A program made the translations under genes and the position numbers. Source: Candidatus Pyrohabitans jungbluthii (GTDB taxonomy: Archaea; Hydrothermarchaeota; Hydrothermarchaeia; Hydrothermarchaeales; BMS3B). From it: a stretch of DNA of 64,000 bases. The notes under the pieces were generated by a model. The model had not been told where the DNA came from. It saw nothing but the letters and a program-made list of their open reading frames with translations, and did not search any database. This document shows positions 16,095 through 22,412 of this stretch, piece after piece (position 1 is the first letter of the stretch; the number at the start of each line of letters is the position of its first letter). The stretch covers positions 1-64,000 of the forward strand of contig MTMD02000005.1 in the NCBI GenBank assembly GCA_002010065.2, read 5' to 3'.

Positions 16095-17042
16095 TCACTC
16101 CACAATTACCCTCGCCTCTCCTCCCGGCGGAACCTCAGGAAAGACCACATAAAGCTTGCTACTATCAGGGTCGCGCCACGATTCTACGGCACCTTTCGCA
16201 GCTCTTGCATCTACGACTGCGGTTGCGCCCTTTACCGGCTTAGAGGCGTGATTGCGCAGGATTAAAGTGTTGCCCTCAACGGTAAGCTCGAGATTCTTCC
16301 TGAGTCTCCACCACTCTGCAAGCTCTCTCGCGGAGGGGAACCACACCCTGCGCTCCTTCATGTAGTCCAGAAAAGATGTGAAGTTCTGCAGGTTGCGGGA
16401 GGCGGTATCCACGTGTGTCAGTAGGGTAAAAACTTCGCCTGCGTCGTAGGCGCGCTGAAAAGCTAAGTAGGTTGGCAAGAGAGTAAAGCTCATCTTCTCC
16501 TCATCCCAGAAGGCATCGAAGTTCATGCTTATAGGAATCTCAAGCACGCCTTCCACTTCATAGGGTTCAAAGCCATAAAAGAGAGAGGAGTCATAGGCAT
16601 AGCCCATCTCTGCCACAAGGGGAAGTGTAGCCCTGGTTGCATTGAGGTAGGGTGCCCTAAAGCCGCGAACCTCGTAGCCATGCTGCTCAAACCAGGAGTG
16701 CGCCCTAATAATCTGCTGCCTCCTCTCCTCTTCTGAGGCATGAGCCCACTCTGGCTGACTCCATGCCATGCTCGCCACCTCAAAGCTTCTCAGCGGTGTG
16801 AGTACCTCACTTTTACCTTGGAAGTACCCCGCCACCACGAAAAAGGTGGCATTTATCCCCCGCTCCTGGAGCGCCGCTGCTATAGCCTCAAGCTCACCCT
16901 CGCGGACAACCTCGGTGTCGAAGGTAACAACCGCCGCAGCTTTATAACCATAAGGGTACTTGGAAAGGTGGGCTTCCCGCTGAGGCTGAGTGAAGCAGGC
17001 TGAAAAGAGTGCCAGCAGGAGCAGCAGATGGGTAATCTTCAT
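16095..17042 (-). CDS. Secreted polysaccharide deacetylase-like lipoprotein
   Basis: The N-terminus MKITHLLLLLALFSAC is a signal peptide with a lipobox-like Cys at 16. The mature part resembles the NodB/polysaccharide deacetylase fold: AAVVTFDTEV at the first strand, FRAPYLNAT as the RxPY motif, and LLTHVDT near the end. The paired histidines of the metal site (HxxxH) are not evident, so catalysis is uncertain. A C-terminal beta-rich segment follows. It is probably anchored outside the membrane. The start at ATG 17042 fits the signal peptide; the frame stays open to 17162 without a better start. Confidence 0.65.
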   Translation of the reverse strand: MKITHLLLLLALFSACFTQPQREAHLSKYPYGYKAAAVVTFDTEVVREGELEAIAAALQERGINATFFVVAGYFQGKSEVLTPLRSFEVASMAWSQPEWAHASEEERRQQIIRAHSWFEQHGYEVRGFRAPYLNATRATLPLVAEMGYAYDSSLFYGFEPYEVEGVLEIPISMNFDAFWDEEKMSFTLLPTYLAFQRAYDAGEVFTLLTHVDTASRNLQNFTSFLDYMKERRVWFPSARELAEWWRLRKNLELTVEGNTLILRNHASKPVKGATAVVDARAAKGAVESWRDPDSSKLYVVFPEVPPGGEARVIVE

Positions 17043-17359
17043 TTTAACCCTGGTATTAACTGCTTCTTTCCTCAGTAATAAGCTTTCGCAAAAGAAGGGA
17101 ATAGGGAGGAGGTGGGGGGAGGGGGAACCCATGAGTCGTATAAAAGAAGCTAAACGCCTCATGGGTTCAACATAAATTATAAATTTTACGTCTCAAAACA
17201 TTATTATAAAAGAATTTAGCCCAGAAAATAATTAAATTAATTAATTAGCATTGAGCATATATAAGCAAAATAGCTACTCTTTAATTGTATTATTTAAAAC
17301 CAACAACGTTAAATGTTTTAAATTAAATTTTAACAATTGTGGAATTGATTAAAATTGGT
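17043..17359. other. Intergenic region, AT-rich, with a long inverted repeat
   Basis: This 317-bp gap between two minus-strand genes holds the leader of the deacetylase-like gene, an 11-bp inverted repeat (17125-17168), and about 190 bp of AT-rich sequence (17169-17359) full of TATA-like elements and TTAATTAA-type repeats. No convincing small coding frame is seen. Confidence 0.6.
17125..17168. repeat. 11-bp perfect inverted repeat with 22-nt loop
   Basis: GAACCCATGAG (17125-17135) is the exact reverse complement of CTCATGGGTTC (17158-17168). The 22-nt loop holds TATAAAAG. On the minus strand it would lie after the core-MetE gene and about 85 nt before the deacetylase-like start, followed by a C/T-rich run, so it could be a terminator, a leader element, or the footprint of a mobile element. 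Confidence 0.6.
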
Positions 17360-18388
17360 TCAACCATTTTCTGCTTCTCGTATCGCCCTGACAGTCCTCT
17401 TGAGCACAAGTTGTGCAGCCTCCTGAGATGGCCAGCTTCCGAGACCGCAGTCGGGGCCTGCGAAGAGCATCCGCTCGCCGAACCTCCCCTTGAGTCTCAG
17501 GTAGATTGCCTTAATCTCATCCACGCTGTCGGCGAGCTGCTCTGGAGTTGGGTGCTTAATCCCGCGCTCCACAAAGCTACCCAACTTCCTGTCTATGCTG
17601 GTGCTCGCCACGCCTCCGCGCAGAAACTTGTCGCTGCTCTCCAACTCGCGCTTTGATATAAAGTTTATGTTTTCCGGCGAAGAGGCAAACTCGCCCGTGA
17701 GAATATGTATCCCATTAGCTTCCAGCGGATACTCTGCAGCCTTAAGGGTGTGCAGGTGTATCTGCACCTTCGCGTTAATCCCGCGTACGCTCTCCTCTAG
17801 AGCCCTGATTATCCCCTCCTTTTCTATGTTCAGGAGGTCTACGAAACCCAAGCTTGGTTCGTCTATGCTCACCACCTCGGTTACCACGTGCTTCGTATTG
17901 AGCAGAGAGTTCCTCAGGAAGGCATTAACACTTCTGGCCATGTTCATAAGAACCTCTTCATAGACGTTGAAGCCGAAGGGCGTCTTGAGGTAGAGCTCAA
18001 TTGCTCCGGTTACGCACACGCGGAGGCGCAGTCTCTCGCCCCGCTCTTCATAATAGCGCTCCGCCTCCCTCTCAACCACATAAAGCTCTGGGATAACCGC
18101 GTATTTCTCTTCGATAAGGAAGGGCTCCCGCTGGTATCTTTCAATGGGCTCCATGAACTGGCGGTGCATGTCAAAGTGCTGCGGGTAGGTTACCACGTCC
18201 AGCTGAGCCTCAAGCTTTGCTCTCAGCGAGGAGCTTACGGCGCTGTAAAAGGGCTTTAGCCTGGGTTCCTCCTCAAGGCGTTTTCCTTCTGCGAAAGCAG
18301 CGAGGGCGTCGAGGTAAACCCCGTTAAACTCCTCCCGGCTCACGCTAGCGGGTAAAGGAAAGCTGCCTATGTCGTCTATTATGACCAT
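17360..18388 (-). CDS. Core-MetE type methionine synthase
   Basis: A 342-residue protein matching only the C-terminal catalytic half of cobalamin-independent methionine synthase, as in archaeal core-MetE (Mes) enzymes, which use a methylated corrinoid or other simple methyl donor. It starts DDIGSFPLP and ends near FAGPDCGLGSWPS, where the conserved Cys binds zinc. The other zinc ligands lie in QIHLHTLKA and GEFASS. The usual H-x-C pair reads H-L-H here, so one thiolate ligand may be replaced. A longer frame to 18880 is present but overlaps two plus-strand genes; ATG 18388 is the likely start. Confidence 0.8.
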   Translation of the reverse strand: MVIIDDIGSFPLPASVSREEFNGVYLDALAAFAEGKRLEEEPRLKPFYSAVSSSLRAKLEAQLDVVTYPQHFDMHRQFMEPIERYQREPFLIEEKYAVIPELYVVEREAERYYEERGERLRLRVCVTGAIELYLKTPFGFNVYEEVLMNMARSVNAFLRNSLLNTKHVVTEVVSIDEPSLGFVDLLNIEKEGIIRALEESVRGINAKVQIHLHTLKAAEYPLEANGIHILTGEFASSPENINFISKRELESSDKFLRGGVASTSIDRKLGSFVERGIKHPTPEQLADSVDEIKAIYLRLKGRFGERMLFAGPDCGLGSWPSQEAAQLVLKRTVRAIREAENG

Positions 18389-18454
18389 ACCTCTACCTTG
18401 GCTCAGCCTCTTATAAATTTTTACTCGGGACGCTTTCGTGTAAGGACGATAATC

Positions 18455-18646
18455 ATGTGCGAGTCCAAGCTTTACCTTCTGGAGAATGGGCAGAAAACAA
18501 AGGTTATGGACGAGGCCATACTGGTGCGGGAGAAAGAGGGGAAGGTTATTGCTGTGGGTGTGCTTGGTGAGCGCCTGGACTTCGAGGGCGCACGCATAGT
18601 GGAGATAGACATGGACAGGCACAGCATAACCATTGCGAGGGATTAG
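18455..18646 (+). CDS. CooT-like small protein
   Basis: A 63-residue protein starting MCESKLYLLENGQ and ending RIVEIDMDRHSITIARD. This matches the CooT-type family of small beta-rich proteins, dimeric Ni-binding accessory factors in some anaerobes that use Cys2 near the N-terminus. Here Cys2 is present. The family was first annotated as predicted RNA-binding. The stop overlaps the next gene's start region, so the two are co-translated. Ni delivery to CO dehydrogenase or hydrogenase is a guess, as no such enzyme is in the window. Confidence 0.7.
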   Translation: MCESKLYLLENGQKTKVMDEAILVREKEGKVIAVGVLGERLDFEGARIVEIDMDRHSITIARD

Positions 18647-18647
18647 C

Positions 18648-18950
18648 TTGCTCATCGCTGAGCTCAGCGTTGTGCCCATAGGCACGAGCAAAACCAGCGT
18701 GGGCGAGTACATTAAGGCCGCGATAGAGGCGCTTAAGCAGGCGGATGTCCGGATAAAGCCCCATGCGATGGCAACGGAAATAGAGGCGAAGGATTTAGAG
18801 ACGTTACTTTTCGCTGTAAAGTTAGCCCACGAGGCGGTTCTCGCAAAAGGCGCAAAGCGCGTTGTAACGACGCTTCGCATCGATCACCGCATCGACAAGG
18901 ATGCAACCATCGAGAGCAAGCTGCGCAGTATAGGTTCCTATGATGAGTGA
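18648..18950 (+). CDS. MTH1187-family thiamine-binding protein (DUF77)
   Basis: A 100-residue ferredoxin-like-fold protein: LIAELSVVPIGTSKTSVGEYIKAAIEALKQA, then HAMATEIEAKDLETLLFAVKLAHEAVLAKGAKRVVTTLRIDHRIDK. This is the MTH1187/YkoF-like DUF77 family, reported to bind thiamine or related compounds. TTG 18648 is chosen because GCGAGG lies 7 nt upstream; TTG 18633 would overlap the CooT-like gene by 14 bp. Its stop TGA at 18948-18950 lies inside the C/D box RNA described next. Confidence 0.85.
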   Translation: MLIAELSVVPIGTSKTSVGEYIKAAIEALKQADVRIKPHAMATEIEAKDLETLLFAVKLAHEAVLAKGAKRVVTTLRIDHRIDKDATIESKLRSIGSYDE

Positions 18951-19001
18951 ACCCAAGGCTGACCCACGCGGGATGATATTCGTCTGGAGCGCTGAGGAAC
19001 C
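18933..19001 (+). ncRNA. C/D box sRNA (2'-O-methylation guide)
   Basis: All elements of an archaeal C/D box sRNA are present in order: terminal stem GGTTCC (18933-18938), box C ATGATGA (18940-18946), a 12-nt guide (18947-18958), box D' CTGA (18959-18962), a 10-nt spacer, box C' ATGATAT (18973-18979, matching the UGAU core), a second 12-nt guide (18980-18991), box D CTGA (18992-18995), and GGAACC (18996-19001) closing the stem. Guides of exactly 12 nt are characteristic. Such RNAs bind L7Ae, Nop5 and fibrillarin and direct ribose methylation at the base paired to the fifth guide nucleotide upstream of D or D'. Box C overlaps the end of the thiamine-binding protein gene, so the RNA is probably processed from that mRNA. 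Targets were not identified. Confidence 0.82.
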
Positions 19002-19040
19002 ATACAGAAATTTAAACCTATGGTTGCAGGAGGTCTCGCC

Positions 19041-19114
19041 AGTTCCTACGGAACTGACTTCGACTTCCTCACCGACGTTCGGAAAGTAATAGGAACCCGC
19101 AGGTGGTTCCTATT
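19041..19114 (+). promoter_or_regulatory. Structured leader with two perfect hairpins before the CBS gene
   Basis: AGTTCC-TAC-GGAACT (19041-19055) and AATAGGAACC-CGCAGGT-GGTTCCTATT (19088-19114, 10-bp stem) are followed by TTTTGGGAGG, which includes the likely ribosome site of the CBS gene (GTG 19130). The 3' arm GGTTCCTAT is identical to the 5' stem of the C/D RNA (18933-18941), so alternative pairing is possible. It may be a terminator of the upstream transcript or an mRNA control element. Confidence 0.5.
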
Positions 19115-19129
19115 TTGGGAGGTGTTTAG

Positions 19130-19531
19130 GTGAGAGCGGGTGATATAATGAATCGCAAGGTGGTTACCGTTTCTCCCCACGCCAGCGTGAGGGAGGCGGC
19201 TCGTTTGATGAGGGAGCACAACATCGGCACCCTCGTGGTGGTGGACGATGGGTACCCGGTGGGGATAATTACTGAGCGCGATCTTGCCACGCGCGTTGTG
19301 GCACTAGATTTGAGCGGAGATACCCCTGTGGAGGATGTGATGAGCACTCAACTTATCACTGTGAGTGAGTCTACGAGCATTGAGAATGTGCTGGACACAA
19401 TGCAGAAGCATGGTTTCAGAAGGCTACCCGTGCTGAAAGACGGCAAACTTGTGGGCATTCTTACTCTTCGCGACATCCTTAGCGCCAGAAAGCTGGATAG
19501 GCAGGTGCTTAAGAAAATTATAAGGGTGTAG
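19130..19531 (+). CDS. Tandem CBS-domain protein
   Basis: A 133-residue protein made only of a Bateman pair: CBS1 from AGDIMNRKVVTVSPHASVREAARLMREHNIGTLVVVDDGYPVGIITERDL, and CBS2 from VEDVMSTQLITVSESTSIENVLDTMQKHGFRRLPVLKDGKLVGILTLRDI. Such domains bind adenine nucleotides or SAM and act as energy sensors; the partner is unknown. GTG 19130 is the start, with GGGAGGTG upstream. It follows the structured leader and is followed by a hairpin and T-rich stretch. Confidence 0.9.
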   Translation: MRAGDIMNRKVVTVSPHASVREAARLMREHNIGTLVVVDDGYPVGIITERDLATRVVALDLSGDTPVEDVMSTQLITVSESTSIENVLDTMQKHGFRRLPVLKDGKLVGILTLRDILSARKLDRQVLKKIIRV

Positions 19532-19542
19532 CTTCGTCACCC

Positions 19543-19591
19543 GCAGCTATGCTGCAGGTAACTGCGCTAACTTTTCTGTTAATTTTTATTT
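19543..19591 (+). terminator. Hairpin plus T-rich terminator after the CBS gene
   Basis: GCAGC-TAT-GCTGC (19543-19555) is followed by a T-rich stretch (about 19571-19590). Archaeal transcription ends efficiently in T-runs, so this is a likely terminator. The rest of the gap up to 19753 is AT-rich and holds a second SD-like GGAGG followed by ATG-TAA (about 19662-19675) but no gene. Confidence 0.45.
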
Positions 19592-19753
19592 GGTCAGGAA
19601 AGTATGAAAATTCCTGCTTTTATCATTTGTATATTTGTAAAATTAATTTTACATTCTGGAGGACGTAAAAATGTAAGCAAACGCGCCTTTATTCTAAGAA
19701 AGCGAAAACATTATATCCCACCATTCTAAAAGCTATAAAAGGAGGTGGAAGGA

Positions 19754-20104
19754 ATGGGTGAGAAGACAAGCACAGGTTTAGACGAGAATATCGCAGGTTT
19801 GCTCTGCTACCTTTTGGGCGTTATAACCGGAATTATCTTCTATGTGATCGAAAAGGAGAATAAATTTGTCAGATTCCATGCGATGCAGAGCATTGTCGTG
19901 TTTGGGTCGATATTGATTATAAATTGGGTGGTCATTCCTATAGTGATGATGATTCCAATTTTGGGCTGGGTGATTGGCATGCTGCTCGGCCTTGTGGTAT
20001 TCATAGTTTCAATAGTGCTGTGGGTACTGCTGATGTACAAGGCTTATAAGGGAGAGAAATACAAGGTGCCATTCGCAGGAGATTTTGCAGAGAAGTATGT
20101 GTGA
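19754..20104 (+). CDS. DUF4870-type (Tic20-like) membrane protein
   Basis: A 116-residue protein with three or four membrane helices. GLDENIAGLLCYLLGVITGIIFYVIEKENKFVRFHAMQSI is the signature of the DUF4870/Tic20-like family; the motif NKFVRFHAMQS is particularly conserved. Function is unknown. ATG 19754 is set 6 nt after GGAGGTG; GTG 19745 overlaps that ribosome site. The next gene, a lipoprotein, begins 9 bp downstream, so the two are an operon. Confidence 0.85.
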   Translation: MGEKTSTGLDENIAGLLCYLLGVITGIIFYVIEKENKFVRFHAMQSIVVFGSILIINWVVIPIVMMIPILGWVIGMLLGLVVFIVSIVLWVLLMYKAYKGEKYKVPFAGDFAEKYV

Positions 20105-20113
20105 GGTGAAAAC

Positions 20114-20635
20114 ATGGGAAAGGCCTGGATTTTTGCAGCATTCTTTGCTCTGCTCCTTTTCGCGGGCTGTACCGGCGGTGGTAAGGGCGGAGGAGAGGCA
20201 GGCCTGCCCGGCGGCATTGGCGAAGAAGTAAGCGAAAAAGTGAGAGAGGAGATTGAGACCGCGACGGACGAGGACTGGTGTGTAAGGGGTGCATACTGGC
20301 AGTGGATGAATCCGCAGACGGGAGAGAGCGCTCAGCTTGTTGTCCAGGGAATCGTAGACCATGAGGGCAGAAAAACCTGCAAGGCTGTGCTGGAAGGAAG
20401 ATCAGCAGGAGAATACGCAAGGTGGGAGGGTTACTTCAGCAGGAATGGGGAATACACTCACATGCTCTTCTACGACGAGCAGGATAGGCTGAGATTGGAG
20501 TGGAAGATGGAAGAGGGAAGAGTTACAATCAGACAGTACGACGAGCAGGGCAACCTCGTGGGCGAATACACCATGGGGGAAGGCATGCCCATGCCCGGGA
20601 TGGGAGGAATGCCTATACCGATGCCGGGTCAGTAA
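20114..20635 (+). CDS. Hypothetical lipoprotein
   Basis: A 173-residue protein with signal peptide MGKAWIFAAFFALLLFAGC and a lipobox Cys19, then a Gly/Lys-rich spacer. The middle (WCVRGAYWQW...LVVQGIVDHEGRKTCKAVL) has two or three Cys that could pair outside the cell. A Gly/Met/Pro-rich tail (EGMPMPGMGGMPIPMPG) follows. I do not recognise a family. It lies 9 bp after the DUF4870 gene and probably shares its promoter. Confidence 0.7.
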   Translation: MGKAWIFAAFFALLLFAGCTGGGKGGGEAGLPGGIGEEVSEKVREEIETATDEDWCVRGAYWQWMNPQTGESAQLVVQGIVDHEGRKTCKAVLEGRSAGEYARWEGYFSRNGEYTHMLFYDEQDRLRLEWKMEEGRVTIRQYDEQGNLVGEYTMGEGMPMPGMGGMPIPMPGQ

Positions 20636-20667
20636 AGAGAGCCTCTTCTCTTTTTCTTCTTTTTGAA
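20634..20667 (+). terminator. T-rich terminator after the lipoprotein gene
   Basis: AGAGAGCCTCTTCTCT followed by TTTTCTTCTTTTTG forms a short hairpin and T-runs right after the stop of the lipoprotein gene, a typical archaeal transcription end. Confidence 0.5.
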
Positions 20668-20699
20668 TTCTTGCCCTCGCCAGCCTTAGAGATAATGCT

Positions 20700-22268
20700 A
20701 TGCAAACCTGGCGGTTGCTGGACACAGGCAAGCGGAGCGCCGCTGAGAACTTAGCTTTGGACGAGGCGCTGCTTCTTGCGAGGGCGAGGCATTCTTCGCC
20801 TAACACGCTGCGTTTTCTTCAGTTCTCGCCCCACGCCGCGCTTGTGGGGTTTCATCAGAGTGTTGAACTGGAGATTCGCGAGGATTTTTGCAAACAGGCG
20901 GGCATAGATATAAACCGCCGCATTACCGGGGGAGGAGCGCTGTACTTCGACGAGTCGCAGCTCGGATGGGAGATTATCGCCCCTCGAGGCTATGAAGCTT
21001 TTCCGAAACGTGTGGAGGAGCTCTACGAGGTGATATGTAAAGGAGCAGTTCGCGGATTGAAAAACCTCGGGATAAACGCAAGCTTCCGTCCGAAGAACGA
21101 CATAGAGGTCAACGGAAGGAAGATATCTGGCACAGGAGGGGCACTTGAGGAGGACGTCTTTCTGTTCCAGGGCACGCTGCTCATGGATTTCGACGTCGAA
21201 ACCATGCTGAAGGCGCTGCGCATACCCACGGAGAAGCTCAAGGACAAGGAGATAGAATCGGTGAAGGAGCGCGTTACCTGCGTTAAGTGGGAGCTTGGCT
21301 ACGTGCCGCCTCTGGAGGAGGTGAAGCGCGCTCTCATGCTTGGGTTTGCCCAGGAGTTTAACCTGCGCTTCGAGGAAGGCGAGCTTACCCGACCCGAAGA
21401 AGAACTTTACGCGAAGCTTCTACCAAAGTTTAAATCGCAGGCTTGGGTTTACGGCGTTCGCCGTGCGCCAGAGCAGCGAGCCACGCTGCGCGCTGCGAAA
21501 AAAACTCCGGGTGGGCTTATTCGTGCCCAGCTAGTGGTGGACGCAAAGAATGAGCGCATTCACTTTGCTCTAATCACTGGCGACTTTTTCGCCTACCCAA
21601 AGCGGGCCATCCTCGACCTTGAGGCTAGGCTTAAGGATGCGAGCGCTGCACCAGAGGAAGTAGAGGCTACAATAAGGCGCTTCTTCTCTGAGCGAGAGGT
21701 TGAGATCCCCGGTGCGAGCGTGGACGACTTTGTTGAGGTGGTGCTGACAGCGCTTGCCAAGCTCAGGCTGAAGAAGTATGGCATCGACATAGAGGAGGCG
21801 AATCGGGTATTTACAGTGGTGGAGGACTTTGAGGGCATTGCTAAGCCAAAGGCGCTGCTTTTACCCTACTGCGCCAAGGCAAAGGACTGCGACCTTAGAT
21901 ATAAAAACGCTTGCAGAAAGTGCGGGCGCTGCACTGTTGGCAGAGCGTATGAGCTGGCGGACGAGCTGGGCTTAGAGGCGATTACCATTGTGAACTACGA
22001 GCACCTGGAGGAGACGCTTCGCAGCCTGCGCGAGCGCGGCGTCGACTCTTTCATCGGCACGTGCTGCGAGAGCTTCTTCATAAAGCATCAGCGCGACTTT
22101 GAGCGCCTTGGCTTGAAGGGGGTGCTCGTGGATATAGACAACACCACCTGCTACGACCTTGGCAAGGTGAGGGAGGCGAAGAAGGGCAGGTTCAGGGAGG
22201 AGACGACGCTTAAGCTTGAACTTCTTGAGAAGGTGTTGAGGTTGAAGGTAGACCAGGGCAACTCCTAA
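20700..22268 (+). CDS. Lipoate-protein ligase A-like protein fused to a DUF116 domain
   Basis: A 522-residue fusion. Residues 1-240 form an LplA/LipB-like domain: RFLQFSPHAALVGFHQSVE, RRITGGGALYFDESQLGWEI (the RRxTGGGAV-type loop binding lipoyl/biotinyl-AMP) and NDIEVNGRKISGTGGAL. Residues 265-350 look like the accessory domain of lipoate ligases. From about residue 380 the chain has LLPYCAKAKDCDLRYKNACRKCGRCTVGRAYELADELG, then FIGTCCESFF and VDIDNTTCYDLG, matching the Cys-rich DUF116 family, probably metal- or cluster-binding. It would load lipoate or octanoate on E2/GcvH proteins. The fusion is uncommon and its meaning unknown. Confidence 0.75.
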   Translation: MQTWRLLDTGKRSAAENLALDEALLLARARHSSPNTLRFLQFSPHAALVGFHQSVELEIREDFCKQAGIDINRRITGGGALYFDESQLGWEIIAPRGYEAFPKRVEELYEVICKGAVRGLKNLGINASFRPKNDIEVNGRKISGTGGALEEDVFLFQGTLLMDFDVETMLKALRIPTEKLKDKEIESVKERVTCVKWELGYVPPLEEVKRALMLGFAQEFNLRFEEGELTRPEEELYAKLLPKFKSQAWVYGVRRAPEQRATLRAAKKTPGGLIRAQLVVDAKNERIHFALITGDFFAYPKRAILDLEARLKDASAAPEEVEATIRRFFSEREVEIPGASVDDFVEVVLTALAKLRLKKYGIDIEEANRVFTVVEDFEGIAKPKALLLPYCAKAKDCDLRYKNACRKCGRCTVGRAYELADELGLEAITIVNYEHLEETLRSLRERGVDSFIGTCCESFFIKHQRDFERLGLKGVLVDIDNTTCYDLGKVREAKKGRFREETTLKLELLEKVLRLKVDQGNS

Positions 22269-22379
22269 TACGACTACATATAAAGACATTTTGTTGGAGA
22301 GGGCAGAATGTTTTCTGCAGAGCCCGTTATACTCCCTCGGTGAACTCACTCAACCTCAGATTCGCAAACCCCAGGGCAA

Positions 22380-22390
22380 CATATTTATTC
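22380..22390 (+). promoter_or_regulatory. TATA box of the radical SAM gene, probably leaderless
   Basis: ACATATTTATT lies 23-33 nt before ATG 22413 with no ribosome site in between, so the transcript probably starts at the ATG. Confidence 0.45.
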
Positions 22391-22412
22391 CCCCTCTGCA
22401 TCTCTTTAAGCT

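Noticed and set aside
17389-18880. A 506-residue open frame extending core-MetE upstream to 18880
   Set aside because: The extra part overlaps two well-supported plus-strand genes in the opposite orientation and has no family similarity; the ATG at 18388 gives the standard N-terminus.
19657-19680. GGAGG followed by ATG-TAA in the gap before the DUF4870 gene
   Set aside because: A start codon directly followed by a stop cannot encode a peptide of interest; likely coincidence in an AT-rich leader.
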